Shown: positions 32,641-42,538, numbered from the stretch's first letter. The stretch is DNA of 64,000 nt from JAVBMJ01 sp031551275 (GCA_031551275.1 JAVBNX010000001.1:186001-250000), one strand, 5' to 3'. Translations and numbers: made by a program. Notes: generated by a model not told the origin, from the sequence alone.

Positions 32641-34338
32641 ATGAAAAAGATATTTTTAGCGGCACTGTCCATCGGGTTGCTCTCTTTGTCGGGATGCCGG
32701 AGCCTGGACCTCTCCCCGCTGGCGGAGGGCTCCTCGGAGAACTGGTACAAGACCCAGCAGCAATTCGTCATGTCCCTGGACGACCTTTACCGTCCCGCCC
32801 TGTGGTACTGGGAGGCGAACAGGCTCTTCCACAGCGACCGTTTCACCGACGACTGGAACCAGCGCGGAACCACCTATGACTGGCCCACGGGGACCATCTC
32901 GTCCGATACCGGATGGATCGAGACCTGCTGGCTGAACACTTACAAAGCGATCACCCGGACCAACACCATCCTGGAGAACGTGAACGAGCAGAGGGGCAAA
33001 ATGGACGACGCCGTGCTCGACGGTTACGAGGGCGAGGCGTGTTTCTTTAGGGCCTGCTTCTACTCCTACGTGATCTTCTTGTGGGGCGACGCGCCTTTCT
33101 ACACCGAGTACCTTACCATGGACGACGCCTACCAGACCGGACGGACGGACAAGGCCGTGATCCTCGAGCAGGTGTACAAGGATTTTGACAACGCCATCGC
33201 CAAACTGCCCACTGTGTCCACGACCGATGTGCAGCGCGCCACCAGGGGCGCGGCGTACGCCTTCAAAGCCCGGACGGCCATCTGGATGCTCGACTGGGCA
33301 ACCGCCGCCGCTGCCGCCAAAGGGTGCATGGACCTGGGGGTCTATTCGCTGCATGCCGACTTCGGCGAGCTTTTCCTGACCAAGACCCGGAAATCGCCCG
33401 AATACATCCTTACCCTGCCGCGCTCCAAGGAGTTGCTGGACAACGCGATCAGCGTTACCAGCATGCTCCCCCGCTACGCAGGCGGGAACTCCACGGCCCA
33501 ACCCTCCTGGGAGCTGTTCTGCTCGTTTACCTGCACCGACGGCAAGCCCATCGACGAATCGCCGCGGTACGACCCCTCGCAGCCCTTCAAGAACAGGGAT
33601 CCGCGCATCTCCGCCACGGTCGTGGAGTTCGGCACCGAGTTTTTGGGATTTACCTACGATCCCGGCGCCACGCAGATCAAGAACTTCGCCACGGGCGCGA
33701 TGATGACCAACGACGACACCCAACTCAACCAGCAGCACGCCTCCTGGAACGGGCTAACGCTCAAGAAAGGGGTCGACACCGAGTGGAGCGAAGACCAGGC
33801 CACCGACGTGAGCGTCAGGCTGATGCGCTACGCCGACGTTTTGCTCATGTACGCCGAGGCGAAGATGGAGCTCGACGAGATCGACGCCACGGTGCTCAAA
33901 GCGGTCAACGAGGTCCGCGCCCGGGGCTACGGGGTCGGCGTGACCGAGACGGCCCTCTACCCGGCCGTTACCGAGACCAACCAGGCCAAACTGCGCACCA
34001 TCATCCGCAACGAGCGCCACGTGGAACTGGCGTGGGAGAACCGCAGGTGGTTCGACCTGGTACGCTGGCGCCTGGCCGGGACGGCCATCAACCGCAACGT
34101 CTTCTCCCTGCCGCAGGCGGCCGGTTTGCAGGCCAACATCGCGTCGGGCGACTACTTCTTCCCGAAAGGCGTCCTGCCCGCGATCGACGAGGACGGCCTG
34201 GTCGACCTCTCGCCGCTCTACGCCACCGGGAAAATCCGGCAATCCTCGGAGAGGAAATTCCTCGAGCGCCAGTACCTGCTGCCCATCCCCTCCAAAGACG
34301 TGATCAATGTCGGCCTCAAGCAAAACGATGACTATTAA
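32641..34338 (+). CDS. susD: SusD-family lipoprotein (second pair)
   Basis: 565 residues from ATG 32641; an upstream ATG at 32635 would add two residues. Lipobox L-S-G-C (Cys19) and mature start R-S-L-D-L-S-P. Conserved late motifs include R-L-M-R-Y-A-D-V-L-L-M-Y-A-E-A, I-R-N-E-R-H-V-E-L-A-W-E and R-W-F-D-L-V-R-W. The protein is complete. It is the partner of the preceding SusC; the small substrate range implied by the neighbours (kinases and dehydrogenases, no glycosidases) suggests a small ligand rather than a long glycan, but this is inference. Confidence 0.95.
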   Translation: MKKIFLAALSIGLLSLSGCRSLDLSPLAEGSSENWYKTQQQFVMSLDDLYRPALWYWEANRLFHSDRFTDDWNQRGTTYDWPTGTISSDTGWIETCWLNTYKAITRTNTILENVNEQRGKMDDAVLDGYEGEACFFRACFYSYVIFLWGDAPFYTEYLTMDDAYQTGRTDKAVILEQVYKDFDNAIAKLPTVSTTDVQRATRGAAYAFKARTAIWMLDWATAAAAAKGCMDLGVYSLHADFGELFLTKTRKSPEYILTLPRSKELLDNAISVTSMLPRYAGGNSTAQPSWELFCSFTCTDGKPIDESPRYDPSQPFKNRDPRISATVVEFGTEFLGFTYDPGATQIKNFATGAMMTNDDTQLNQQHASWNGLTLKKGVDTEWSEDQATDVSVRLMRYADVLLMYAEAKMELDEIDATVLKAVNEVRARGYGVGVTETALYPAVTETNQAKLRTIIRNERHVELAWENRRWFDLVRWRLAGTAINRNVFSLPQAAGLQANIASGDYFFPKGVLPAIDEDGLVDLSPLYATGKIRQSSERKFLERQYLLPIPSKDVINVGLKQNDDY

Positions 34339-34351
34339 TCCTATAACGACC

Positions 34352-35644
34352 ATGAAAATAAAAAATACAGCATTATTCGCCGCCGCGCTGCCCTGCGTGC
34401 TCCTTTTGGCGGGCCTGGCGGGCTGCAACTCCGACATTCCCAACCCCGGCAAGGGCACGGCCACCGAGTCGCCCACCCAATGGATCGGCCACGTGTTGCC
34501 GGACTGGGAGGAGGGCTGCCTGGATATCCACGCCATCAACACGGGGCGGGGAGAGAGCACGCTCTACATCCTGCCCGACGGGACCACCATGCTGGTCGAC
34601 GCCGCGGGGTCGACCATGGGGATGGACGACGACCCGATCCCCCCCACGGCGCCCAAACCCAACGGTTCGATCACTTCCGGGCAGGTAATCATCAATTATG
34701 TCAAACACTTCATCCGGCCCGCCAACACGAAGCTCAACTACTTGCTGTTGACTCACTTCGATACCGACCACATGGGCAATTTCGACACCTCCCTGCCGAT
34801 GGCCCCCGCCGGTAATTTCCGTATGGGCGGCATTACCGAGGTAGGCGCGTCCCTGGCCTTCGACAAGCTGATCGACAGGGGATGGGAATATCCGAAGAAC
34901 AGGGCGTCCGAAACCCGGATAGCCAACTACCGGACATTCATTAATTGGGCTAAAACGGCTTACAGCGCCACCTATGAAGAGTTCGACGTGGGCAAGAACG
35001 ACCAGATCGTACTGAAGAAGAACCCCTCGAAATACACGGACTTCTCCGTGCGCAACCTCTTCGCCAACGGCTACGTGTGGACGGGCGCGGGCTCAGAAAA
35101 GAGGAACACCTTCCCCTCGGTCGAAAACATATTGGCTGCGGACCCCGCGGAGAATGTGTACAGCATCGCTTTCCACCTGAAATACGGCCGTTTCGACCTC
35201 TTCGCCGGGGGCGACCTGCAGTACAACGACAAATCGAACTACGCGTGGAAAGACGTCGAAGCCCCCGTCGCCCAGGTGATGACCGCGGTGGACGTGATGA
35301 AGGCCAACCACCACGGGACCTCCAACTGCAACAGCCAGGCGCTGCTTAACAAGCTCTCTCCCAAGGCGATCTTCATCCACACCTGGAGGGACGTGCAGGC
35401 CAACGCGGAGACCCTCGGCAGGATGTACACCGCCAGCCCCGACTGCAAGATCTTCCTGACCAACACGACCGACCCCAACAAGGAGAGGCTGAGCGCCCAC
35501 CTGGCTAAGCTCAACTCCCTGGACGGCCACATCGTGATACGGGTCCAGCCCGACGAGCTGTTCACCTACTGCGTCTACATTCTGGACGACACCAACGAGA
35601 ACTACATCGTCAAAAAAGCCTTCGGGCCCTACTTCAGCTTCTAA
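34352..35644 (+). CDS. ComEC-like metallo-beta-lactamase-fold lipoprotein
   Basis: 430 residues from ATG 34352 (an upstream ATG at 34307 overlaps susD and lacks a proper signal). Lipobox A-G-C with Cys25. The metal-binding loop T-H-F-D-T-D-H-M-G-N at 134-143 has H-x-D-x-D-H rather than H-x-H-x-D-H, and a later A-N-H-H-G-T-S sits near residue 318. Both match the MBL domain of ComEC/Rec2 proteins, some of which are nucleases. Membrane parts of ComEC are absent; here the domain is a stand-alone lipid-anchored protein. The gene lies 13 bases after susD, so it may cleave a phosphodiester or related bond in the SusCD ligand at the cell surface. The fold is confident; the reaction is not known. Confidence 0.75.
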   Translation: MKIKNTALFAAALPCVLLLAGLAGCNSDIPNPGKGTATESPTQWIGHVLPDWEEGCLDIHAINTGRGESTLYILPDGTTMLVDAAGSTMGMDDDPIPPTAPKPNGSITSGQVIINYVKHFIRPANTKLNYLLLTHFDTDHMGNFDTSLPMAPAGNFRMGGITEVGASLAFDKLIDRGWEYPKNRASETRIANYRTFINWAKTAYSATYEEFDVGKNDQIVLKKNPSKYTDFSVRNLFANGYVWTGAGSEKRNTFPSVENILAADPAENVYSIAFHLKYGRFDLFAGGDLQYNDKSNYAWKDVEAPVAQVMTAVDVMKANHHGTSNCNSQALLNKLSPKAIFIHTWRDVQANAETLGRMYTASPDCKIFLTNTTDPNKERLSAHLAKLNSLDGHIVIRVQPDELFTYCVYILDDTNENYIVKKAFGPYFSF

Positions 35645-35654
35645 AAGACACGGA

Positions 35655-37394
35655 ATGACACCGATCGATTACCTGATCATACTGCTCTATTTCGTCGGCC
35701 TCCTGGCCCTCGGGGGTGTGCTGGGGCGCAGGATCAAAAGCTCCAAAGAGATGTTCATCGCCGGGCGCAACTCCTCCTGGTGGCTCTCCGGGCTCTCCAC
35801 CTACATGACCATCTTCTCGGCAGGCACCTTCGTCGTTTGGGGCGGGGTGGCCTACCGGTCGGGGGTGGTCGCCATTGTGGTGGGGCTTATGCTCGGCATA
35901 GCCTCTTTCCTGGTGGGGAAGTTCGTCGCCGGCAAATGGGCCAGCATGCGCATCGACTCGCCCGCCGAGTACCTGACCATCCGCTTCGGCAAGGCCACGA
36001 CCCGTTTCTTTATCATCGTGGGCATGATCGGCAAGGGCGTCCACACGGCCGTCGCACTCTACGCCGTGGCCATCATGGCGGTGGCGCTCATGCCGCTGCC
36101 CGAAGGCCACCTGCTCGCCGACCCCCTGACCGGGCACCTGTCGATTACCTATGCCATCCTGATCCTGGGCCTGATCACCTTCGTTTACACCGCGGCCGGG
36201 GGCTTCCTGGCCGTGCTGATGACCGACGTGGTCCAGTTCGCGATCCTGATGGGCATGATCCTTTTGATGATCCCCCTCTCACTGAGCAACGTGGGCGGCA
36301 TACAGTCGTTCATCGAAAACGCGCCGCCGCACTACTTCGCCCTGTTTACCAGCCCCTACTCCTGGGTCTGGATGGTCCTGTGGTGTTTGCTGCACGTCTT
36401 TATGATCGGGGGCGACTGGGCCTTCGTGCAGCGCTACATCAGCGTGCCGACCCCCCGGGACGCCAAGAAAAGCGCCTACCTGGTGGGAGCCCTCTATTTG
36501 ATAACCCCGCTCTTCTTCTACGTGCCCGCGTTGTGCTACCGCCTGATCAACCCGGAGGTGGCCAACCCCGAGCAGGCCTATATGCTGATGAGTCAGCACG
36601 TGCTGGCGACCGGCATGCTGGGCATGATGATGGCGGCCATGCTTTCGGCCACGATGAGCATGGTCTCGGGCACGCTGAACGTCTACGCCAACGTATTCAC
36701 CTACGACATCTTCAAGTCCATGCGCCCCAAAGCCTCGGACAAGACCCTGATGACGGCGGGACGCACCTTCACTTTCGCCTACGGCTCACTGATTACCCTG
36801 GTCGCCATCCTGATCCCGCTGTTCGGGGGGGCGGAGCGCGTGGTGGTGTCGGTGCTCACGCTGGTCATCTCGCCGCTGTTCATCCCCTCGATCTGGGGCT
36901 TGTACTCCCGGCATATCGACCAGAAGGCCGTCTTCATTACCATGGGCATTACCTTCGCCACCGCCATCCTGGCTAAAACGGGGCTGCTCGGCGGGTACGT
37001 CGATCAACACGCCACCTTTGTCGACGCCTTTATCGGGCTGGTCTTCCCGGTCGCCATTTTGCTGGTCATCGAGCTGGTGCACAGGCTCAGGCCCGCAGCC
37101 GCTGGATGGGACAGGCTGGCCGCCGTCTACAAAAAGGGCGACGAGGAACTCACCGAGAGCCAGAAGCAAAAGAACAGGGAGGCGGGAGCCATGTATTCCA
37201 ACATGGCCTTCAAGATCCTGATGGGGACCTACGGCGCCATCGGTTTGATCATGCTGATCCTGGCGTTCGTCAACCCGGGCGACCGCGGGGATATGCTGCG
37301 CTACGGGGGCATCTTCCTCGGGGTGGCGCTGCTCGCCTTCGCGATCTATTACTTCTTTAAATTCAGGAAAAAACGCAACACCGTAAGTCGATAA
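35655..37394 (+). CDS. Sodium:solute symporter (SSS family)
   Basis: 579 residues with about 14 hydrophobic segments. The N-terminus D-Y-L-I-I-L-L-Y-F-V-G has the SSS first-helix feel, G-R-N-S-S-W-W follows the first loop, and Y-T-A-A-G-G-F-L-A-V-L-M-T-D-V-V-Q-F near 175-190 is the family signature on helix 5. A long cytoplasmic loop near 485-515 (E-E-L-T-E-S-Q-K-Q-K) precedes the last helices. It imports a sugar, polyol or nucleoside-like solute across the inner membrane with sodium. It starts 10 bases after the MBL gene and provides the inner-membrane step for whatever SusCD brings into the periplasm. Confidence 0.92.
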   Translation: MTPIDYLIILLYFVGLLALGGVLGRRIKSSKEMFIAGRNSSWWLSGLSTYMTIFSAGTFVVWGGVAYRSGVVAIVVGLMLGIASFLVGKFVAGKWASMRIDSPAEYLTIRFGKATTRFFIIVGMIGKGVHTAVALYAVAIMAVALMPLPEGHLLADPLTGHLSITYAILILGLITFVYTAAGGFLAVLMTDVVQFAILMGMILLMIPLSLSNVGGIQSFIENAPPHYFALFTSPYSWVWMVLWCLLHVFMIGGDWAFVQRYISVPTPRDAKKSAYLVGALYLITPLFFYVPALCYRLINPEVANPEQAYMLMSQHVLATGMLGMMMAAMLSATMSMVSGTLNVYANVFTYDIFKSMRPKASDKTLMTAGRTFTFAYGSLITLVAILIPLFGGAERVVVSVLTLVISPLFIPSIWGLYSRHIDQKAVFITMGITFATAILAKTGLLGGYVDQHATFVDAFIGLVFPVAILLVIELVHRLRPAAAGWDRLAAVYKKGDEELTESQKQKNREAGAMYSNMAFKILMGTYGAIGLIMLILAFVNPGDRGDMLRYGGIFLGVALLAFAIYYFFKFRKKRNTVSR

Positions 37395-37398
37395 CAGA

Positions 37399-39087
37399 AT
37401 GAAAAGAATGATCCTATCGACCCTGGGGGCGCTGCTCCTGGGGTTGACCATAACCCAGGCGCAGAGCACCTACCGCTCGCAGTTGCCCGCTATACAGAAG
37501 AAGGGCGCGACGGTCACGGGCGTGGTGGAGTGCGACGGCAAACCCGTCGCCGGGGTGGTCGTGTCGGACGGCTACCTGACCTCCCTGACCGACGCCAAGG
37601 GGCGGTACAGCCTCAACTCGCTCAAACAGAACGGACAGGTCTTCATCAGCGTCCCGTCGGGTTACGAGGCGTGGTGCGACGACGTGGTCCCGCAATTCTG
37701 GGCCAACCTGGCCGCCCCGGCCCTGGAGCCCGAACGCTGTGATTTCCGCCTGAAAAAGGTTGACAACTCCAAACACGTGATCCTGGCCCTGGCCGACCCG
37801 CACATCGCCAACCGCCACGACGACGTGGCGCAGTTTACCAACGGGTGTTTGCCCCGCATCCGCGAGGAGGTCGAGAAATACCGTGCGCAGGGGATTCCCG
37901 TCTACACGATGTGCCTGGGCGACAGCTCCTGGGACCGTTTGTGGTACGAGCTGTGCTTCATGATCGGCGACTTCCGGGATTTCCTCAACACGGTCGACTA
38001 CCCCACCCCGCTCTACAACGTGATCGGCAACCACGACAACGACGGGGCCGTACCCGCCGGACCCGACACCGACGCGAAAGCCGCCCAGCCCTACATGGAC
38101 GCGTTCGGCCCGCGCTACTACTCGTTCAACGCGGGGGGCGTGCACTACGTGGTGCTCGACAACGTGGTCTTCCTCAACGAGGGGAACACCCTGAAAAAGG
38201 ACAAAAACATCGCCGGGTCGTGCAACTACAAACACCGTTTCACGCCGGAGCAGCTGGAGTGGTTGGAAAAGGACCTCTCGTACATAACCGACAAGAACAC
38301 TCCGGTCGTGGTGGGGACCCACTGCCCGGTCTACCGCTACCGGTGGCTTACGGGCGAGCCCTATTTCTACGTCGACGAGGAGAACGCCAAAGAATTCCTC
38401 TCCATACTCGAAGACTACCCGCAGGTCCACCTGCTGACCGGGCACATCCACTACAACCAGACCACCCGGGTCCAACAAGGGACCAACACCGTGATCGACC
38501 ACAACATCGCGGGGGCGTGCGGCGCCTGGTGGCTGACCGGATCGATAAAGGGCGGACTGAACCTCTGTCCCAACGGCATTCCGGCTGGCTTCGGGGTCTT
38601 CGCCGCCGACGGGCAGGATATCAGTTGGTACTACGCCTCCTTCGAGGACGGCCCCGAGAAACAATTCCGCGCCTTCGACATCAACGCGGTGCGCGATTAC
38701 TACAAAAAATCGGGCGAGATGAAAGCCTTCCTTTTCAACTACCCCGAGTGGACCGACTTCCGCAAGAGCCCCGACAACCAGGTCTACATCAGCGTGTGGG
38801 CGTGGGACCCCCAATGGAAGATCTCGGTCAAAGAGAACGGCAAAGAGCTCCCCGTGGAGTACCTGATGCTCGAAAACCCCCAGTACAACGTCTCGTACAT
38901 GCTGCCCAAGACGGTTTGGGAGGATACCTTCTCCAAAGGATACAACGCCCCCAGGACGGCCCCCATGTTCCTGGTCACCGCGTCGGGACCCGACACCACG
39001 CTCGAGATCGCCGTTACCGACAGCTTCGGGAACGTATTTACCGAGACCATGACGCGCCCCAAGGCGTTCAGCAGCACGATGAGATAA
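37399..39087 (+). CDS. Secreted calcineurin-like metallophosphoesterase
   Basis: 562 residues with a signal peptide ending T-Q-A-Q (residue 22). An N-terminal carboxypeptidase-regulatory-like beta domain (about 35-120) is followed by the metallophosphoesterase core: L-A-D-P-H at 131-135, G-D-S-S-W-D at 174-179, G-N-H-D-N-D at 210-215, then G-T-H-C-P and T-G-H-I-H. These supply the two-metal centre, although the first motif has D-P-H in place of D-x-H with the usual spacing, which is standard. A C-terminal beta domain (about 410-562) completes the three-domain Bacteroidota form. It should remove phosphate from, or cut phosphodiesters in, a periplasmic substrate. It is four bases after the symporter gene, which suggests the symporter takes up its dephosphorylated product. 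Confidence 0.88.
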   Translation: MKRMILSTLGALLLGLTITQAQSTYRSQLPAIQKKGATVTGVVECDGKPVAGVVVSDGYLTSLTDAKGRYSLNSLKQNGQVFISVPSGYEAWCDDVVPQFWANLAAPALEPERCDFRLKKVDNSKHVILALADPHIANRHDDVAQFTNGCLPRIREEVEKYRAQGIPVYTMCLGDSSWDRLWYELCFMIGDFRDFLNTVDYPTPLYNVIGNHDNDGAVPAGPDTDAKAAQPYMDAFGPRYYSFNAGGVHYVVLDNVVFLNEGNTLKKDKNIAGSCNYKHRFTPEQLEWLEKDLSYITDKNTPVVVGTHCPVYRYRWLTGEPYFYVDEENAKEFLSILEDYPQVHLLTGHIHYNQTTRVQQGTNTVIDHNIAGACGAWWLTGSIKGGLNLCPNGIPAGFGVFAADGQDISWYYASFEDGPEKQFRAFDINAVRDYYKKSGEMKAFLFNYPEWTDFRKSPDNQVYISVWAWDPQWKISVKENGKELPVEYLMLENPQYNVSYMLPKTVWEDTFSKGYNAPRTAPMFLVTASGPDTTLEIAVTDSFGNVFTETMTRPKAFSSTMR

Positions 39088-39088
39088 A

Positions 39089-40405
39089 ATGACAATGCGA
39101 AATATGGAAAAGATCACACAAACCAAAGAGGTCCCCGTGGTGGGGCAATACGACGTGGTGGTATGCGGGGGAGGCCCCGCCGGATTTATGGCGGCGATCG
39201 CCGCGGCGAGGGGCGGCGCGCGCACCGCGCTGGTGGAGCGTTACGGCTTTATCGGCGGCATGGCCACCGCGGGCCTTGTCGCGCCGATCAGCGTGTTCAA
39301 CTACAACGGCCGAAGGATCGTCGACGGCATCCCCTGGGAGTTTGTCGAACGGCTTATGGAGATCGGCGGCGCCGAGGAGGAGAAGCCGCTGGGCAACATT
39401 ACCTTCTCGCCCGAGAAGTACAAACTCATCGCCCAGAGGATGCTCTTAGAGGCGGGAGTGACGCTCTACTACCACTCCTACCTGACCGGTTGCCGCATGC
39501 AGGGCGACAAGGTCTCCCACATCGTTATCGAGAACAAGAACGGCGCGGAAGCCCTTGCCGGAAAGTACTTCATCGACGCCACGGGCGACGCCGACCTCTC
39601 GGTCATGGCGGGCGTACCCATGCAGCCCGCGCAGAAAGTTTTGCAGCCCGCCTCGCTGATCTTCATGCTCGGGGGTGTGGACACCGACGCGCTGCCCATG
39701 ATCCGCCACAGCCAACAGGGGGTCAACTACCACGACATCGCCATCCGCGACATCCTCACCGGGCTGCGCGAGAAGCAAAACGTCCCCGTCTTCGGGGGCC
39801 CGTGGTACTGCGGCATTTTGGCCAAGGGGGTGGTGCTGCTCAACATGACGCGCATGCAGGCCGATATGGCCGACAACCGCGACGCCACCAAAACGGAGTG
39901 CGAACTGCGGGAGCACGTCTTTTTGTTCTCCGAGCTGCTGCGCCAGCACGTCCCCTCCTTCAGGGACTCCTACCTGCTGGCCACGGCCGCCCAGACCGGG
40001 GTGCGCGAGACGCGGCGCATCAAGGGCTACCACACCCTCACGGCTGAGGAGTACCTCAACGCCGTGGACTTCCCCGACGCCGTCTCGCGGGGATGCCACC
40101 CGGTGGACATCCACGCCTCGGCGTCGACGCAGCAGCGTTGCGAATTCCTGAAAGACGCCGCTTTCGTCCCCTACCGCACCCTGATCGCCCCCGGTTTCCC
40201 GAACCTTCTGGTGGCGGGCAGGTCGTTCTCGGCCGACGAGGTGGCTTCGGCTTCGGTGCGCGTGCAGGCCTCGGTCATGGGCCTGGGACAGGCTGCGGGT
40301 GCGGCGGCGGCTTTGTGCGCCGGTGCGAATGCGGAGGTGTCGCAGGTTGATATCAAGCAACTCCGGGATGTGCTGGTCGGTTACGGCACCAACCTGGCGA
40401 AATAA
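39089..40405 (+). CDS. FAD-dependent oxidoreductase 1 (FAD_oxidored family)
   Basis: 438 residues; ATG 39089 lies one base past the previous stop, with in-frame ATGs at 39095 and 39104 as alternatives. The N-terminal Rossmann motif V-V-C-G-G-G-P-A-G-F-M-A-A (about 24-36) binds FAD, followed by L-V-E-R-Y-G-F-I-G-G. The middle has A-T-G-D-A-D-L-S and the end has L-L-V-A-G-R-S-F-S and G-Q-A-A-G-A-A, all typical of the FAD_oxidored group. No signal peptide, so cytoplasmic. Its substrate is unknown; genes of this type occur often in carbohydrate loci. It is homologous to the second FAD enzyme at 51815. Neighbouring polyol dehydrogenase suggests oxidation of a sugar or polyol. Confidence 0.85.
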   Translation: MTMRNMEKITQTKEVPVVGQYDVVVCGGGPAGFMAAIAAARGGARTALVERYGFIGGMATAGLVAPISVFNYNGRRIVDGIPWEFVERLMEIGGAEEEKPLGNITFSPEKYKLIAQRMLLEAGVTLYYHSYLTGCRMQGDKVSHIVIENKNGAEALAGKYFIDATGDADLSVMAGVPMQPAQKVLQPASLIFMLGGVDTDALPMIRHSQQGVNYHDIAIRDILTGLREKQNVPVFGGPWYCGILAKGVVLLNMTRMQADMADNRDATKTECELREHVFLFSELLRQHVPSFRDSYLLATAAQTGVRETRRIKGYHTLTAEEYLNAVDFPDAVSRGCHPVDIHASASTQQRCEFLKDAAFVPYRTLIAPGFPNLLVAGRSFSADEVASASVRVQASVMGLGQAAGAAAALCAGANAEVSQVDIKQLRDVLVGYGTNLAK

Positions 40406-40416
40406 AAGGCAAATAT

Positions 40417-41448
40417 ATGAAACAAGCGCAAATCACAAAGCCGGGCGACCTTCAATTCGCGGAGATCCCGGACCCGACCCCCGCGCAGTTGGCGGAAAAT
40501 GAGATCTTATTGCAAGTCAAAACGATAGCCATCTGCGGCGGGGACATCCACGTCATGCACGGCCAGCACCCCTTTGTTACCTACCCGGTAATCCAGGGCC
40601 ACGAATACGGGGCCGAGGTGGTGGCGGTAGGCAAATCCGTTACCAAGGTCAAGCCGGGCGACAAGGCCACGGCCCGCCCCCAACTGGTGTGCGGGGAGTG
40701 TGAGCCGTGCCGCAAAGGGAGGTACAACGTCTGCCAAAACCTGCGCGTGCAGGGCTTCCAGGCCCCGGGTGCGGCACAACAATACTTTGTCGTCCCCGAA
40801 GACCGGCTGGTCAAAGTGGACAATTCGCTCCCTTTCGAGCGCATCGCCCTGGTCGAGCCCTGCGCCGTAGGGGTCCACGCCACCTCGCGCACCGACCTGA
40901 AAGGAAAGAACGTCGTGGTCACCGGAGCCGGGACGATCGGCAACCTGGTCGCGCAGTGCGCGCAAATCCGGGGCGCCAAGCGCGTGCTGATCACCGACGT
41001 GAGCGACCTGAGGCTGCAAAAAGCAAAGGAGTGCGGCATAGCCCACACCGCCAACACGGAGAAAGAGCCCTTCGCCGACGCCCTCAAACGGGTCTTCGGC
41101 GGCGAGGGTTTCCAGACCGGTTTCGAGGTCTCGGGTGCGCAGCCCTGCATTACCGACCTGGTGGCCAGCATCGAAAAAGGCTGCGACATCATCCTGGTGG
41201 GCGTCTTTTCGACCCCTCCGACCGTGGACCTGGCGGTGGTCGACGAGCACGAGATCAGCATCATCGGCTCGATGATGTACCTGCACGAGGATTTCTTCCT
41301 GGCAGCCGGGCTGCTGCGCGACGGAAAAATAAATGTCGCCCCGTTGGTTACCCAACACTTCGATTTCGCTAAATTTGCCGAAGCCTACCGCTTTATCGAC
41401 CAAAACCGCGAGTCCTGCATGAAGGTCGTGATCGATATGCCCGATTGA
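40417..41448 (+). CDS. Zinc-dependent medium-chain polyol/alcohol dehydrogenase
   Basis: 343 residues. Catalytic zinc ligands are Cys40 in I-C-G-G-D and His62-Glu63 in G-H-E; structural zinc Cys at 92, 95, 98 and 106 (C-G-E-C-E-P-C-R-K-G-R-Y-N-V-C). The nucleotide fold carries V-T-G-A-G-T-I-G-N near 168. The enzyme belongs to the sorbitol/L-iditol/threonine dehydrogenase group of MDRs and oxidises a secondary alcohol of a polyol or sugar with NAD(P). It starts 11 bases after FAD oxidoreductase 1, and the two probably act in one catabolic route. The exact polyol cannot be read. Confidence 0.9.
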   Translation: MKQAQITKPGDLQFAEIPDPTPAQLAENEILLQVKTIAICGGDIHVMHGQHPFVTYPVIQGHEYGAEVVAVGKSVTKVKPGDKATARPQLVCGECEPCRKGRYNVCQNLRVQGFQAPGAAQQYFVVPEDRLVKVDNSLPFERIALVEPCAVGVHATSRTDLKGKNVVVTGAGTIGNLVAQCAQIRGAKRVLITDVSDLRLQKAKECGIAHTANTEKEPFADALKRVFGGEGFQTGFEVSGAQPCITDLVASIEKGCDIILVGVFSTPPTVDLAVVDEHEISIIGSMMYLHEDFFLAAGLLRDGKINVAPLVTQHFDFAKFAEAYRFIDQNRESCMKVVIDMPD

Positions 41449-41450
41449 CG

Positions 41451-42527
41451 ATGAAAAAACTGAAGATACTCCTGCTTGCAGTCGCATCGGCGGCCCTTTC
41501 GGTCTCCCGTGCGGCCGACGGGTGGAATTACACCCCCGCCCCGGAGCTTACCCTGACCGGCAAGCTGGGCCCGACGACCAACCCCTACCACCGCATCGAC
41601 GCGGAGCGCTATCCCGACCTTACCCAGGCCGAGAGGGGGTTGCTGATCCACTCCTCGGGTATCGCCGTGGCATTTAAGACCGACGCCGCAAGCATCGCCG
41701 TGCGCGCCAGCTACATCGTGCGCAACGACCGGGTCCACACGCCCGCCATGTCCACGGCGGGCTTCGACCTCTACGTCAAGCAAGACGGGCAGTGGATCTT
41801 CGCCGCCTGCGGGGTGCCCGGCGCCGACGGCACGGCGGTTCTGGTCAAGGATATGGATGCAAGCGACAAGGAGTGCCTTATGTACCTGCCCATGTACAGC
41901 GAGATGGGCGAGGTGGAGATCGGCGTCCCCGAGGGGGCGTCCATCTCCGCGATGCCCGACCCCTGGCGCGGGAGGATCGTGATCTTCGGGTCGAGCTTCA
42001 CCCACGGGGTAAGCACGGCGCGCTCGGGAATGGCCTACCCCTCGCAGATCGCACGCCATACGGGACTGAACATCATCAATTTGGGCGTCAGCGGCAATTC
42101 GAAGCTGCAACCCGTCTTCGCCCGGATGCTGGCCGACGCCGACGCACAGGCCTTCCTGCTGGACGCCTTCTCCAACCCCTCGCCCGAGCAGGTGCGCGAG
42201 CGCCTCTCGCCCTTTATCGCCACCGTGCGCAAGGCCCACCCCGGCAAACCGATCATCTTTTTGCAGACGATCTACCGCGAGCGGGGCAATTTCGACCTCA
42301 AAACGCGCGCGTACGAGGAGCTGAAGCGCGCCACGGCCCGCGAATTGCTGGAAAAGGAGATGGCCTTGGATCCCGACCTCTATTTTATCGACATCGAGGA
42401 TGTTACCGGCACCGACCACCTGACCTCCGCCGACGGCACGCACCCCACCGATTTGGGCTACTACCGGTGGGCCGAGGCGATCCGCCCCCGCATCGTGGAG
42501 ATCCTGGCCCGGTACGGCATCCGTTAA
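41451..42527 (+). CDS. SGNH/GDSL hydrolase, probable carbohydrate esterase
   Basis: 358 residues from ATG 41451, two bases after the dehydrogenase stop. A signal peptide ends near S-R-A-A. An N-terminal beta domain (about 25-165) precedes the SGNH catalytic part: F-G-S-S-F-T-H-G near 180-187 (nucleophile Ser), L-G-V-S-G-N (Gly block, Asn block nearby), and D-G-T-H-P-T-D-L-G-Y (catalytic Asp and His) near 325. This two-domain layout is found in secreted acetylesterases of Bacteroidota. It is the only likely ester hydrolase in the operon and would deacylate the imported ligand. Substrate unknown. Confidence 0.85.
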   Translation: MKKLKILLLAVASAALSVSRAADGWNYTPAPELTLTGKLGPTTNPYHRIDAERYPDLTQAERGLLIHSSGIAVAFKTDAASIAVRASYIVRNDRVHTPAMSTAGFDLYVKQDGQWIFAACGVPGADGTAVLVKDMDASDKECLMYLPMYSEMGEVEIGVPEGASISAMPDPWRGRIVIFGSSFTHGVSTARSGMAYPSQIARHTGLNIINLGVSGNSKLQPVFARMLADADAQAFLLDAFSNPSPEQVRERLSPFIATVRKAHPGKPIIFLQTIYRERGNFDLKTRAYEELKRATARELLEKEMALDPDLYFIDIEDVTGTDHLTSADGTHPTDLGYYRWAEAIRPRIVEILARYGIR

Positions 42528-42538
42528 ACCTACGATCC

